From contig JOFO01000007.1 in the NCBI GenBank assembly GCA_000721275.1, positions 62,001 through 126,000 on the forward strand: a stretch of DNA of 64,000 nucleotides. Reading direction: 5' to 3'. The DNA comes from Microtetraspora glauca. GTDB taxonomy: Bacteria; Actinomycetota; Actinomycetes; Streptomycetales; Streptomycetaceae. The translations under genes and the position numbers were made by a program. Shown here one piece after another: positions 31,447 through 41,016 of this stretch; position 1 is the stretch's first letter; each line of letters starts with the position of its first letter. The notes beneath the pieces were generated by a model. That model worked only from the letters and a program-made list of their open reading frames with translations. It had not been told where the DNA came from and did no database searches.

Positions 31447-32529
31447 TCAGCGCTCGACCTCGCCCTTGATGAACTTCTCGACGTTGGCCAGGGCCTCGTC
31501 GTCGAAGTACTGCACCGGCGGGGACTTCATGAAGTAGGACGACGCGGAGAGGATCGGGCCGCCGATGCCGCGGTCCTTGGCGATCTTCGCGGCGCGCAGG
31601 GCGTCGATGATGACACCGGCCGAGTTCGGGGAGTCCCAGACCTCGAGCTTGTACTCCAGGTTCAGCGGGACGTCACCGAAGGCGCGGCCCTCGAGGCGGA
31701 CGTACGCCCACTTGCGGTCGTCCAGCCAGGCCACGTAGTCCGACGGGCCGATGTGGACGTTCTTGTCGCCCAGCTCGCGGTCCGGGATCTGCGAGGTGAC
31801 GGCCTGCGTCTTCGAGATCTTCTTGGACTCCAGGCGCTCGCGCTCGAGCATGTTCTTGAAGTCCATGTTGCCGCCGACGTTGAGCTGCATGGTGCGCTCG
31901 AGACGGACACCGCGGTCCTCGAACAGCTTCGCCATCACGCGGTGCGTGATGGTGGCGCCGACCTGCGACTTGATGTCGTCGCCGACGATCGGGACACCGG
32001 CCTCGGTGAACTTGTCCGCCCACTCCTTGGTGCCGGCGATGAAGACCGGGAGGGCGTTGACGAAGGCGACCTTGGCGTCGATGGCGCACTGGGCGTAGAA
32101 CTTCGCCGCGTCCTCGGAACCGACGGGCAGGTAGCAGACGAGGACGTCGACCTGGCGGTCCTTCAGGATCTGGACGACGTCCACCGGCTCCTCGGCGGAC
32201 TCCTCGATGGTCTGGCGGTAGTACTTGCCGAGACCGTCGAGCGTGTGACCGCGCTGGACGGTGACGCCCGTGTTCGGGACGTCGCAGATCTTGATGGTGT
32301 TGTTCTCGCTGGCGCCGATGGCGTCGGCGAGGTCGAGGCCGACCTTCTTCGCGTCGACGTCGAAGGCGGCGACGAACTCGACGTCACCGACGTGGTAGTC
32401 GCCGAACTGGACGTGCATCAGGCCGGGCACCTTGGTCGCCGGGTCGGCGTCCTTGTAGTACTCGACGCCCTGCACCAGCGAGGCGGCGCAGTTGCCCACG
32501 CCGACGATGGCTACGCGAACCGAACCCAT
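31447..32529 (-). CDS. ino1: Inositol-3-phosphate synthase
   Basis: The enzyme makes myo-inositol 3-phosphate from glucose 6-phosphate, feeding mycothiol and inositol lipids in actinobacteria. The 360-residue product begins with the Rossmann motif [18 protein letters not shown] and has the conserved blocks [32 protein letters not shown] near residue 185-200, and [13 protein letters not shown] near 218. It is followed by a hairpin and preceded by the padR gene, 48 bp upstream in the same direction. Confidence 0.95.
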   Translation of the reverse strand: MGSVRVAIVGVGNCAASLVQGVEYYKDADPATKVPGLMHVQFGDYHVGDVEFVAAFDVDAKKVGLDLADAIGASENNTIKICDVPNTGVTVQRGHTLDGLGKYYRQTIEESAEEPVDVVQILKDRQVDVLVCYLPVGSEDAAKFYAQCAIDAKVAFVNALPVFIAGTKEWADKFTEAGVPIVGDDIKSQVGATITHRVMAKLFEDRGVRLERTMQLNVGGNMDFKNMLERERLESKKISKTQAVTSQIPDRELGDKNVHIGPSDYVAWLDDRKWAYVRLEGRAFGDVPLNLEYKLEVWDSPNSAGVIIDALRAAKIAKDRGIGGPILSASSYFMKSPPVQYFDDEALANVEKFIKGEVER

Positions 32530-32577
32530 TCCGGTTGCTCCCTGTTGTGATCGTGGAAGCCCTGCTGGCGCAGGGTT

Positions 32578-33252
32578 TCACTTGGTGGTGTCGTCGGACG
32601 GATCCGGCCGGGTACTGCCCCCGTGCCGGGGCAGGCCGCCCGTCTCTCCAGAATCGTTGTCGTGCGGAGCGTCGGTGCCGGGCCGCTGGTCGCGGCCCGC
32701 CCGCTCGCTCTCGATGAGCTCGTTCAGCCAGCGCACTTCGCGCTCCACGGACTCCATTCCGTGGCGCTGGAGCTCAAGCGTGTAGTCGTCGAGGCGCTCG
32801 CGCGTCCGGGCCAGCGAGGCGCGCATCTTCTCCAGGCGCTCCTCCAGCCGGCTGCGGCGGCCTTCGAGCACCCGCATCCGCACCTCGCGTTCGGTCTGGC
32901 CGAAGAACGCGAAGCGGGCGGCGAAGTGCTCGTCCTCCCAGGCGTCGGGGCCGGTGTGGGAGAGGAGCTCCTCGAAGTGCTCCTTTCCTTCCGGCGTCAA
33001 CCGGTAGACGATCTTGGCCCGGCGCCCTGCGAGTGACGAGGCCAGGGCCTCCTCGGGGGCGCTGCCCGGCTCCTCGATCAACCAGCCGTTGGCGACCAGC
33101 GTCTTGAGGCAGGGGTAGAGCGTCCCGTAGCTGAACGCCCGGAAGATGCCGAGCGAGGTATTGAGGCGCTTGCGCAGCTCGTAGCCGTGCATCGGGGCCT
33201 CGCGCAGCAGGCCGAGAACGGCGAACTCGAGGATGCCGGAGCGTCTGCTCAT
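32578..33252 (-). CDS. PadR-family transcriptional regulator
   Basis: A 224-residue regulator. The N-terminal winged helix is typical of PadR: ILEFAVLGLLREAPMHGYEL, then FRAFSYGTLYPCLKTLVANGWL with a beta-wing through residue 90. The C-terminal part (about 110-190) is a long coiled-coil (RRSRLEERLEKMRASLARTR) and the last 35 residues are polar. ATG 33252 is set by GGAGGAGG upstream. A perfect 23-bp palindrome lies about 90 bp upstream of its start, so autoregulation, and control of the divergent penicillin-binding protein gene or of ino1, is plausible. Confidence 0.9.
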   Translation of the reverse strand: MSRRSGILEFAVLGLLREAPMHGYELRKRLNTSLGIFRAFSYGTLYPCLKTLVANGWLIEEPGSAPEEALASSLAGRRAKIVYRLTPEGKEHFEELLSHTGPDAWEDEHFAARFAFFGQTEREVRMRVLEGRRSRLEERLEKMRASLARTRERLDDYTLELQRHGMESVEREVRWLNELIESERAGRDQRPGTDAPHDNDSGETGGLPRHGGSTRPDPSDDTTK

Positions 33253-33342
33253 CCGTCGCCTCCTCCGTCCCGCGATCCGTGCTCGGCGGGCGCCGTGCCG
33301 GAGCCCTGTACCGAAGCAGTGTGCCGAAGCTTTATGCCGTGC

Positions 33343-33365
33343 TGATGTATCGACTCGATACATCA
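33343..33365. promoter_or_regulatory. Palindromic operator, probably for the PadR regulator
   Basis: TGATGTATCGA-C-TCGATACATCA has perfect 11-bp arms around one base. It contains ATGT and ACAT half-sites as in known PadR operators, although their spacing (11 bp) is longer than the common 8. The site lies in the 421-bp region between padR and the penicillin-binding protein gene. Confidence 0.75.
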
Positions 33366-33506
33366 CGACGATAGAACGGCCCGAGAGGTCCGACAAGTGG
33401 GGGTGCCGTGACCGGCGTCACATCGTCAATTCGCCGCGTGCGACTTGCCTGATTTGGGGTGAACTCCGGCGCAAGAGGGGTTTTGGCCGTGCGTAGTCTG
33501 TGCGGC

Positions 33507-33677
33507 ATGCACACCACCGGGAACCAGGAGCCGCGCTGGGGCGTCAGTGCAGCGGGTGACCGGCTGCGATACGAAAGGGGCCTCCGATGGGCTCCGGTCG
33601 TGCGCATTTCGGGGGGACCGGAACTCAACTGCCGCTTCCAGGCGTACGCGCCTGCCCGAGGAGTAGTCGTTCGATGA
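33507..33677 (+). CDS. Possible leaderless small ORF upstream of ponA
   Basis: A 56-codon frame starts with ATG 33507 and ends in a TGA that overlaps the ponA ATG as ATGA. A TAGTCT hexamer (33494-33499) lies 7 nt before it, so the transcript could start at the ATG with no leader. The predicted peptide begins MHTTGNQEPRWGVSAAGDRL and has no domain I recognise. About 70 percent of third codon positions are G or C, below normal genes here, so it may be a non-coding leader. Remaining bases of the 33253-33506 region hold the PadR palindrome and nothing else I can name. Confidence 0.3.
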   Translation: MHTTGNQEPRWGVSAAGDRLRYERGLRWAPVVRISGGPELNCRFQAYAPARGVVVR

Positions 33678-36532
33678 GCGAGCACCGTCGCAGGATGCCG
33701 TCGCAGGAGCCGCCGACGGGCGGCCGCGCGGCGGCACGACGCGCCGCCCAGCAGCCGGCGGGCCGCAGGCCGGCCCCTGCCCAGCAGCCCGGTACGGGGA
33801 CGCCCCCGTACGGAACGCCGGCCCCTTACGGGTCGTCCGGAGCGTACGGGGGGGCCTCGTCCTCCCACGGGGAGGAGGCGCGTCCGTACGGCGGTCGCGC
33901 GGAGGCCCGGCGCGCCGCCCAGCGGGGCGGGCGCCGGCGTGCGCCCGCGGCCGGTCCCGGCGGGCCCAACGGCCCTGCCGGCGGTGGCCGCCGTGGCGGT
34001 GGGGGCGGTGGCGGTCGCGGTGGTCGCGGCGGCGGTCCGGGCGGTCGTCCGCCGGGCAAGAAGCGGATCATCGACTACCCGCGCCACGACAAGGACGGCT
34101 GGCGTCGCTGGCTGCCGTCCTGGCGGCTGGTGACGGGGGCGTTCCTGCTCTTCTGCGTCCTCGTCATGGGTGGCGCGGTCATCGCGTACTCGCAGGTGGG
34201 CATCCCCAAGGTGGACGCGACCGCGACCTCGCAGAACAACATCTACTACTGGTCCGACGGCAGCCGCATGGTGGCCACCGGCGCCGGCCAGAACCGCCAG
34301 ATCATCGGCATCGACCAGATCCCGATGGTCATGCAGGAGGCCGTGATCTCGGCCGAGAACAAGACGTTCCGCACGGACTGGGGCGTCGACCCGATGGGCA
34401 TCGGCCGCGCCGTGTGGAACATGGCGAAGGGCGGCGAGACCCAGGGCGGCTCGACCATCACCCAGCAGTACGTGAAGAACGGCCTGCTCGCCGACCAGTC
34501 GCAGACCCTGTCGCGGAAGGTGAAGGAACTCTTCATCTCCATCAAGGTGGGCAACGAGGTCGAGAAGCCGGAGATCCTGGAGGGCTACCTCAACACGGCC
34601 TACTACGGCCGCGGCGCCTACGGCATCCAGGCCGCCTCCCGCGCGTACTTCAACAAGGACGCCAAGCACCTCAACGCCTCCGAGTCGGCGGTCCTCGCCT
34701 CCGTGCTGAAGGGCGCCACCTACTTCGACCCGGCCGGCTACCCCGAGGTCGACCCCAACGCGACCCCCGCGAACAACCTGGCCCGTCTCAACGAGCGCTG
34801 GTCCTGGATCCTCGACGAGATGGTCAAGGACGGGAAGATCACGGCCGAGGAGCGGGCGAAGTACACGGCCCTGCCGAAGATCCAGAAGCCGAGGCAGGAC
34901 GCCCAGCTGAGCGGCCAGATCGGTTACCTGGTCGCCACCGCGAAGGCCAACTTCCGCAGTAAGTACGACATCAGCGCCGAAGCCCTGGAGCTGGGCGGCT
35001 ACGAGATCCACACCACCTTCGACAGGAAGAAGGTGGAAGCGATGGAAGACTCGGTCAAGAAGATCTACGACGAGTACATCGACGAGAAGAAGCGCCCGGA
35101 GGACGACACCCACGTCGAGTTCGGCGGCGCCTCCGTCGACGTCAAGACCGGTGCCCTCGTCGCGCTCTACGGCGGCCAGGACGCGACCAAGCACTACACC
35201 AACAACGCCGACACCACCGGCGCACAGGTCGGTTCGACGTTCAAGCCCTTCGTGCTCGCCGCCGCGATGCGGGACGGCGTCCGCGACCCGGAGGGACCGA
35301 AGGTACAGGGACCCTCCACGCGCACCCTGGTCGATCCCGACAAGAGCCGCTACAGCGGCAAGGACGACCTCAAGGTCCGCACCTACGACGGCGAGATCTG
35401 GCACAACGAGGAGGGAGAGGAGTGGGAGCAGGACAACGAGGGCGACCAGAGCTACGGCAACATCAGCCTGCGCCGGGCGATGATCGTCTCCGCCAACTCC
35501 CCCTTCGTGCAGCTGGGCATGGACGTCGGCATCGACAAGGTGCGTGAGGCGGCCGTCGACGCCGGCCTGCGCCCCGACTCCCTGGTGAAGGGCGAGGTCC
35601 CGTCGTTCTCGCTCGGTATCTCCAGCCCGAGCGCGATCCGCATGGCCGGCGCCTACTCGACCTTCGCCAACCAGGGCTTCCGGAACGAGCCCTACTCGGT
35701 GACCAAGGTCGTCAAGGGCGGCCAGGTCATCTACAAGCACGAGCCGAAGAGCGAGCAGAAGTTCTCCTCGGCCGTCTCCTCGAACGTCACCGACGTGCTC
35801 CGCAGCGTCGTCGAGGACCCGGACGGCACCGGTAACAACGCCGCGATCCCGGGCCGCCACGTGGCGGGCAAGACCGGTACCACCGACGACAACATGTCGG
35901 CCTGGTTCGTGGGCTACACCCCGCAGCTCTCGACGGCGATCGACATGTACCGCTTCGACGACGACGAGACGAAGAAGAACCGCAAGTTCCTGGAGATGTA
36001 CGGCACGGGTGGCCAGGACTCGATCCACGGTTCGTCCTTCCCGTCCCAGATCTGGAACGACTACATGACGGACGCCGTCGCGGACCTGCCCGTCGAGGAG
36101 TTCCCGGAGCCGGAGAAGCTGCCGGACGCCAAGGCGGTCTACGGCGGTGGCGCCACGCCGAAGCCGACGGCCACCCCCACCCCGACCGAGACGGCGACGC
36201 CGACCGAGACGGCCACCACCGCTCCGACGACGACTCCCCCGCCGACGCCCTCCGACACGGTCCGCCCGACCACCAAGGAGCCGAAGCCCGACAAGACGAC
36301 GTGCAGCGTCTGGTGGGGCTGCGACACCACCGGTGGTGGCGGCAACCCGGGCGGCAGCACCGGCGGCACCACGGAGCCGACGCCGACGGGCACCACGGAA
36401 CCGACGCCGACGGGCACCACGACTCCCCCGGGCGGCTCGGGTGGCCCGGGCGGCGGTGGCGGCAACGGGAACGGCGGCAACGGCGGCGAGCCGACCGGCG
36501 ACACGACAGGAGACGGAGGCCTCTTCGAATGA
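33674..36532 (+). CDS. ponA: Class A penicillin-binding protein (transglycosylase/transpeptidase)
   Basis: A 952-residue bifunctional peptidoglycan synthase. An Arg/Gly/Pro-rich cytoplasmic tail (1-135) includes a glycine-rich run near residue 105-125; a membrane anchor follows at about 150-172. The GT51 domain has the catalytic Glu near residue 228 in SAENKTF and motif GGSTITQQYVKN. The transpeptidase has the active-site Ser near 521 (GSTFKPF), SxN near 606 (SANS) and KTGT near 733. The C-terminus (about 820-952) is Thr/Pro/Gly-rich with repeats TEPTPTGT and two cysteines (CSVWWGC). ATG 33674 has GAGGAG 10 nt upstream. Divergent from padR. Confidence 0.95.
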   Translation: MSEHRRRMPSQEPPTGGRAAARRAAQQPAGRRPAPAQQPGTGTPPYGTPAPYGSSGAYGGASSSHGEEARPYGGRAEARRAAQRGGRRRAPAAGPGGPNGPAGGGRRGGGGGGGRGGRGGGPGGRPPGKKRIIDYPRHDKDGWRRWLPSWRLVTGAFLLFCVLVMGGAVIAYSQVGIPKVDATATSQNNIYYWSDGSRMVATGAGQNRQIIGIDQIPMVMQEAVISAENKTFRTDWGVDPMGIGRAVWNMAKGGETQGGSTITQQYVKNGLLADQSQTLSRKVKELFISIKVGNEVEKPEILEGYLNTAYYGRGAYGIQAASRAYFNKDAKHLNASESAVLASVLKGATYFDPAGYPEVDPNATPANNLARLNERWSWILDEMVKDGKITAEERAKYTALPKIQKPRQDAQLSGQIGYLVATAKANFRSKYDISAEALELGGYEIHTTFDRKKVEAMEDSVKKIYDEYIDEKKRPEDDTHVEFGGASVDVKTGALVALYGGQDATKHYTNNADTTGAQVGSTFKPFVLAAAMRDGVRDPEGPKVQGPSTRTLVDPDKSRYSGKDDLKVRTYDGEIWHNEEGEEWEQDNEGDQSYGNISLRRAMIVSANSPFVQLGMDVGIDKVREAAVDAGLRPDSLVKGEVPSFSLGISSPSAIRMAGAYSTFANQGFRNEPYSVTKVVKGGQVIYKHEPKSEQKFSSAVSSNVTDVLRSVVEDPDGTGNNAAIPGRHVAGKTGTTDDNMSAWFVGYTPQLSTAIDMYRFDDDETKKNRKFLEMYGTGGQDSIHGSSFPSQIWNDYMTDAVADLPVEEFPEPEKLPDAKAVYGGGATPKPTATPTPTETATPTETATTAPTTTPPPTPSDTVRPTTKEPKPDKTTCSVWWGCDTTGGGGNPGGSTGGTTEPTPTGTTEPTPTGTTTPPGGSGGPGGGGGNGNGGNGGEPTGDTTGDGGLFE

Positions 36533-36633
36533 GGCGGCCGGGGTCGGCCGTGAGGTCTGACCCCGGCACAGCGAGGGCCGTCGTGGCCGCTCCGTGCGAC
36601 ACCCTTACGGAGCAGGCCGCGGCGGCCCTTCGT

Positions 36634-36647
36634 GTTTCACGTGAAAC
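36634..36647. other. parS: parS site 7
   Basis: Perfect GTTTCACGTGAAAC in the 228-bp gap after ponA. Confidence 0.95.
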
Positions 36648-36675
36648 ACTCCGTGCGCTCCACGGCACCCTCCGT

Positions 36676-36689
36676 GTTTCACGTGAAAC
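36676..36689. other. parS: parS site 8
   Basis: Perfect GTTTCACGTGAAAC, 42 bp (about four helical turns) from site 7. Confidence 0.95.
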
Positions 36690-36760
36690 AACGGCTCCCG
36701 CACCGGATTTCGGCCCTGGTCGCGGCCGGATTCCCAGGGCCGTACGGCAGGATGTCCCCC

Positions 36761-38314
36761 ATGCCGAGCCTGAAGAAGACGAGCGGCCCCGTGGACGGGC
36801 CCGCGGCGCCGGACGAAACACGTGCCGCCGAGCCGCCCGCCGTCGCCCCCACCCGGCGCGACGAGGTGGCCGCCGCGGGCAGCGAGCTCATCGGTGGCCG
36901 CTACGGGCGCCACGCCCTGCCCGGCAGCGGCCCCGCGGCCGGGCAGTTCACCCCGGTGCGGGTGATCGCCCTCGTGGCCATCGGCATGTTCGCCCTCGGC
37001 ATGGTGCAGAAGCTGCCCTGCTACAACTGGGCCTGGTTCCGTGGCACCACCTCCCAGTACACCCACGCCTGCTACTCGGACATCCCGCACCTGTTCGCCG
37101 GCCGCGGCTTCTCCGAGGGCCTGGTGCCGTACTTCGACCGCCTCCCCGGCGACATACCGTTCCTGGAGTACCCCGTGCTGACGGGGCTCTTCATGGAGGT
37201 CGCGGCCTGGCTGACGCCGGGCGGCGAGCTCCAGGTGCAGGAGCAGACGTACTGGCTGGTCAACGCCGGCCTGCTGATGGTGTGCGCGGCCGTCCTCGCC
37301 GTCTGTGTGGCCAGGACCCACCGCGGGCGCCCCTGGGACGGCCTGCTGGTCGCCCTGGCGCCCACCGTGGCCCTCACCGCCACGATCAACTGGGACCTGC
37401 TCGCCGTGGCGCTCACCGCCGCCGCGATCCTCCTGTGGTCCCGCTCGCGGCCGCTCGCCGCCGGCGTCCTGCTCGGCCTGGCCGTCGCCGCCAAGTTCTA
37501 CCCGGTGCTGATCCTGTGGCCGCTGCTGCTGCTCTGTGTGCGCGCCGGACGGCTGCGCGCCTTCGGCACCGCGCTGCTCGGTGCGGCGGGCTCCTGGCTC
37601 GTGGTCAACCTGCCGGTGATGCTCCTCGCACCCGAGGGATGGAAGCAGTTCTACCTCTTCAGCCGCGACCGGAACGTCGACTACGGCTCGGTCTGGCTGC
37701 TCGTCAGCCAGCGCGCCGGCGAGACGATCCCGCCCGAGCGGGCGAACCTGTACGCGGCTCTGCTCCTGGTGCTGGTCGCCGGCGGGCTCGGCTGGCTGGC
37801 CTTCGCCGCGCCGCGCCGGCCGCGGCTCGTGCAGCTGGCGTTCCTGATGGTCGCCGCGTTCGTCCTCACCAACAAGGTCTACTCACCGCAGTACGTCCTC
37901 TGGCTGGTGCCGCTCGCCGCGCTCGCTCGGCCGCGCTGGCGCGACTTCCTCATCTGGCAGGCGTGCGAGGTCGCGTACTTCCTCGGGATCTGGATGTACC
38001 TCGCCTTCACCGGCAGCGGCAACAAGCAGGGACTGCCGCTCGACGGCTACCACTTCGCGATCGTGGTGCACCTGCTCGGCACGCTCTACCTGTGCGCCAT
38101 GGTCGTCCGGGACGTCCTCGCGCCCGAGAAGGACCCGGTCCGGCGGGACGGCTCCGACGATCCCTCGGGCGGCGTCCTGGACGGCGCCGCCGACGTCCTC
38201 GTCGTGGGCCGGGCCGCGCACCCGGCCCGGCACGCGGCCCCCGCGCCCGACTCCGGCACGCAGGAGCTGCTGGTGACATGGGGAACCCCCGGGGCCGAGG
38301 GCTCCCGGGGGTGA
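36761..38314 (+). CDS. GT87-type polyprenol-phosphate-dependent mannosyltransferase (DUF2029)
   Basis: A 517-residue integral membrane glycosyltransferase of the GT-C fold, with about 10-12 membrane segments and a family pattern in the region VPYFDRLPGDIPFLEYPVLTG (acidic residue after the first long loop) and ATINWDLLAVALT. Related actinobacterial enzymes add mannose from polyprenyl phosphate to lipid or protein acceptors; the acceptor here is unknown. I start it at ATG 36761 because AGGA lies 8 nt upstream. A longer frame to 36632 would read parS sites 7 and 8 as FHVKH/FHVKQ and is not credible. Confidence 0.82.
   Translation: MPSLKKTSGPVDGPAAPDETRAAEPPAVAPTRRDEVAAAGSELIGGRYGRHALPGSGPAAGQFTPVRVIALVAIGMFALGMVQKLPCYNWAWFRGTTSQYTHACYSDIPHLFAGRGFSEGLVPYFDRLPGDIPFLEYPVLTGLFMEVAAWLTPGGELQVQEQTYWLVNAGLLMVCAAVLAVCVARTHRGRPWDGLLVALAPTVALTATINWDLLAVALTAAAILLWSRSRPLAAGVLLGLAVAAKFYPVLILWPLLLLCVRAGRLRAFGTALLGAAGSWLVVNLPVMLLAPEGWKQFYLFSRDRNVDYGSVWLLVSQRAGETIPPERANLYAALLLVLVAGGLGWLAFAAPRRPRLVQLAFLMVAAFVLTNKVYSPQYVLWLVPLAALARPRWRDFLIWQACEVAYFLGIWMYLAFTGSGNKQGLPLDGYHFAIVVHLLGTLYLCAMVVRDVLAPEKDPVRRDGSDDPSGGVLDGAADVLVVGRAAHPARHAAPAPDSGTQELLVTWGTPGAEGSRG
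38285..38312. terminator. Hairpin at the end of the GT87 gene
   Basis: ACCCCCGGG pairs perfectly with CCCGGGGGT around a 10-nt loop, overlapping the stop codon and lying between convergent genes. Confidence 0.55.
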
Positions 38315-38339
38315 TCCGAAGACGTGACGTACGGCCGGC

Positions 38340-39371
38340 TCAGCGCTCGACGAGCCGGTCGTACTGCGTCGTGGTGTGGCGCAGGTGCGCCACCAGCTCG
38401 TCGCCGACCTGGGGCTCCTGGGCGTCGGCCGGCACGAACAGGATCGACACCTGCATGTGCGGCGGCTCGGCGAACCAGCGCTGCTTGCCGGCCCAGACGA
38501 ACGGCGACAGGTTCCGGTTGACGGTGGCCAGACCGGCCCGCGCCACGCCCTTGGCGCGCGGCATCACGCCGTGCATCGCCTTCGGGGCCTCCAGGCCGAC
38601 GCCGTGCGAGGTGCCGCCCGCGACCACGACCAGCCAGCCGTCCGAGGCGGCCTTCTGCTGGCGGTAGCCGAAGCGGTCGCCCTTGGCGACCCGGGTGACG
38701 TCCAGGACCGAACCGCGGTACTCGGTGGCCTCGTGGTCGCCCAGCCAGAGCCGGGTGCCGATCCGGGCGCGGAACCGGGTCTGCGGGAACTGCTGCTGGA
38801 GCCGCGCCTGCTCGTCGGCCCGCAGGTGGCTCACGAACATGGTGTGCAGCGGCAGCCGGGCGGCCCGCAGCCGGTCCATCCAGGCGATGACCTCCTCGAC
38901 GGCGTCCGTGCCGTCCGGGCGGTCGAGCGGCAGGTGCAGGGCGAAGCCCTCCAGACGGACGTCCTCGATGGCGGAGGCGAGCATCGCGAGCTCCTCCTCA
39001 CGGACGCCGTGCCGCTTCATCGAGCTCATGACCTCGATGACCACCCGGGCGCCGACCAGGGCGTGCACCCCGTCCACGGAGGAGACGGAGCGGATCACCC
39101 GGTCGGGCAGCGGCACCGGCTCCTCGCCGCGCCGGAACGGCGTGAGGACCAGCAGGTCGCCGCCGAACCAGTCCTTGATCTTCGCGGCCTCGTACGTGGT
39201 CCCCACCGCGAGCATGTCGGCGCCGAACCGGGCCGTCTCCTCGGCGAGCCGCTCGTGCCCGAATCCGTAGCCGTTGCCCTTGCAGACCGGGATCAGACCG
39301 GGGAACTGGTCGATCACGGACTTCTGGTGCGCCCGCCAGCGAGCGGTGTCGACGTACAGGGTGAGCGCCAT
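38340..39371 (-). CDS. Alanine racemase-like PLP protein, FemX neighbour
   Basis: The 343-residue product has the fold-type III PLP barrel and C-terminal beta domain of alanine racemase. The PLP lysine is in LIPVCKGNGYGFG near residue 31, matching the family's VKANAYGHG. In true alanine racemases a second catalytic Tyr stands in GYxDG; the matching place here reads VVVAGGTSHGVG, so the Tyr seems to be missing. The enzyme may therefore not racemise alanine in the usual way, or acts on another amino acid. It follows femX on the same strand after 94 bp, which points to peptidoglycan. Assignment of the Tyr position is by eye. Confidence 0.7.
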   Translation of the reverse strand: MALTLYVDTARWRAHQKSVIDQFPGLIPVCKGNGYGFGHERLAEETARFGADMLAVGTTYEAAKIKDWFGGDLLVLTPFRRGEEPVPLPDRVIRSVSSVDGVHALVGARVVIEVMSSMKRHGVREEELAMLASAIEDVRLEGFALHLPLDRPDGTDAVEEVIAWMDRLRAARLPLHTMFVSHLRADEQARLQQQFPQTRFRARIGTRLWLGDHEATEYRGSVLDVTRVAKGDRFGYRQQKAASDGWLVVVAGGTSHGVGLEAPKAMHGVMPRAKGVARAGLATVNRNLSPFVWAGKQRWFAEPPHMQVSILFVPADAQEPQVGDELVAHLRHTTTQYDRLVER

Positions 39372-39465
39372 GGCCGGCCCGGAACCTTTCTGATGGCTGC
39401 GGTGGGAGATCGGAGACAGTCCGACTCCGCGGAACTACGAGGGTACGCAAGCCCCGAGGGGAGCG

Positions 39466-40584
39466 TCAGCGGCGCGACATGTAGATGTCCAGCGCCTTGT
39501 GCAGGAGCTTGTTCAGCGGGAAGTCCCACTCGCCGACGTACTCCACGGCCTCGCCGCCGGTGCCGACCTTGAACTGGATCAGGCCGAAGAGGTGGTCGGT
39601 CTCGTCCAGCGAGTCGGAGATGCCGCGCAGGTCGTAGACGGTAGCCCCCATCGCGTACGCGTCGCGGAGCATCCGCCACTGCATGGCGTTGGACGGGCGG
39701 ACCTCGCGGCCGATGTTGTCGGAGGCGCCGTACGAGTACCAGACGTGCCCGCCGACGACGAGCATGGTCGCCGCGGAGAGGTTCACGCCGTTGTGGCGGG
39801 CGAAGTACAGGCGCATCCGGTTGGGGTCCTCGTTGTTGAGGACGGTCCACATGCGCTGGAAGTACGAGAGCGGGCGCGGCCGGAACTTGTCGCGGACCGC
39901 GGTGATCTCGTACAGGCGCTGCCACTCGGCCAGGTCCTCGTAGCCGCCCTGGACGACCTCGACGCCGGCCTTCTCGGCCTTCTTGATGTTGCGGCGCCAC
40001 AGCTGGTTGAAGCCCTTGAGGACGTCGTCCAGGGAGCGGTTGGCCAGCGGGACCTGGAACACGTAGCGGGGCTGCACGTCGCCGAAGCCGGCGCCGCCGT
40101 CCTCGCCCTGCTGCCAGCCCATCCGGCGCAGCCGGTCCGCGACCTCGAACGCCTGCGGCACGACCTCGGTGGCCTGGACGTCCTTGAGGCGCTTGACGTC
40201 CGGGTCCTGGATGCCGGACTTGATCGCGGCGGCGTCCCAGCGGCGGATGACGACCGGCGGGCCCATCTTCACGGAGAAGGCGCCCTGCTGCTTGAGGTGG
40301 GCCAGCATCGGCTGGAGCCACTCGTCGAGGTTGGGGGCGTACCAGTTGATGACCGGACCCTCGGGCAGGTAGGCCAGGTAGCGCTTGAGCTTGGGCAGCT
40401 GGCGGTAGAGCACCAGGCCGACGCCGACGAGCTCGCCGGTCTTGTCGAACCAGCCGAGGTTCTCCGAGCGCCACTCGGTCTTCACGTCCGCCCACGCCGG
40501 GACCTGGCAGTGGCTCGCACCGGGCAGGCTCTGGATGTACGCCAGATGCTGCTCTCGGCTGATGGTCCTCAGGGTCAGGCTCAT
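39466..40584 (-). CDS. femX: FemX lipid II glycyltransferase
   Basis: FemX transfers the first glycine from glycyl-tRNA to the stem peptide of lipid II, forming the cross-bridge of Streptomyces peptidoglycan. The 372-residue product shows the FemAB pattern: N-terminal GNAT-like subdomain ([20 protein letters not shown] near 27-46), [18 protein letters not shown] near 192, and the second subdomain ending with [19 protein letters not shown] and [17 protein letters not shown]. Length and motifs fit the S. coelicolor FemX. It is upstream of the alanine-racemase-like gene. Confidence 0.9.
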   Translation of the reverse strand: MSLTLRTISREQHLAYIQSLPGASHCQVPAWADVKTEWRSENLGWFDKTGELVGVGLVLYRQLPKLKRYLAYLPEGPVINWYAPNLDEWLQPMLAHLKQQGAFSVKMGPPVVIRRWDAAAIKSGIQDPDVKRLKDVQATEVVPQAFEVADRLRRMGWQQGEDGGAGFGDVQPRYVFQVPLANRSLDDVLKGFNQLWRRNIKKAEKAGVEVVQGGYEDLAEWQRLYEITAVRDKFRPRPLSYFQRMWTVLNNEDPNRMRLYFARHNGVNLSAATMLVVGGHVWYSYGASDNIGREVRPSNAMQWRMLRDAYAMGATVYDLRGISDSLDETDHLFGLIQFKVGTGGEAVEYVGEWDFPLNKLLHKALDIYMSRR

Positions 40585-40701
40585 GCGGGGCGCTCCTCGG
40601 CAGGTGTGTCCCCATCGGTCAGGGGCTCCGGCTCTCGCGCCGAAGCCTACTGCGACCGGGGAGCGCCCCGAAGGGCCGCCGTGCCCCTGACGTGCTCGGT
40701 G

Positions 40702-41016
40702 TCAGTTGATCACGCCGGTGAAGAGCCCTCCGTGGGCCATGCCGAGGTAGAAGCCCACCGCGGCGGCGCCGAGGCCGATGATCAGGAAGAATCGTTCGCG
40801 GGTGGTGACGGAGATGAACTGTCCGTAGGCCCCGGTCAGGATGCCGATCAGACCCGTCCACGAGCTGAGCAGGTGCAGGTTGTGGAACTGCGCCGTGACG
40901 AAGGACAGCATGCCGAGCACCAGCGTCACCGCGAGCAGCGTGTCCTGGAGCGGGTGCGGCTTGCCGTCCGTCGCGAAGAGGGAGTGGCCGGGGTGGGGAC
41001 GCATTGCCTGTGCCAT
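40702..41016 (-). CDS. Small membrane protein of unknown function
   Basis: A 104-residue protein with three predicted membrane segments ([18 protein letters not shown] near 29-46, [18 protein letters not shown] near 53-70, [19 protein letters not shown] near 76-94). I do not recognise a domain with a known function. It is divergent from rpsF and 117 bp upstream of femX in the same direction. Confidence 0.8.
   Translation of the reverse strand: MAQAMRPHPGHSLFATDGKPHPLQDTLLAVTLVLGMLSFVTAQFHNLHLLSSWTGLIGILTGAYGQFISVTTRERFFLIIGLGAAAVGFYLGMAHGGLFTGVIN

Noticed and set aside
36632..36760. N-terminal extension of the mannosyltransferase beginning MFHVKH
   Set aside because: It is only the translation of two parS sites and lacks a ribosome-binding site; the start at 36761 has one.
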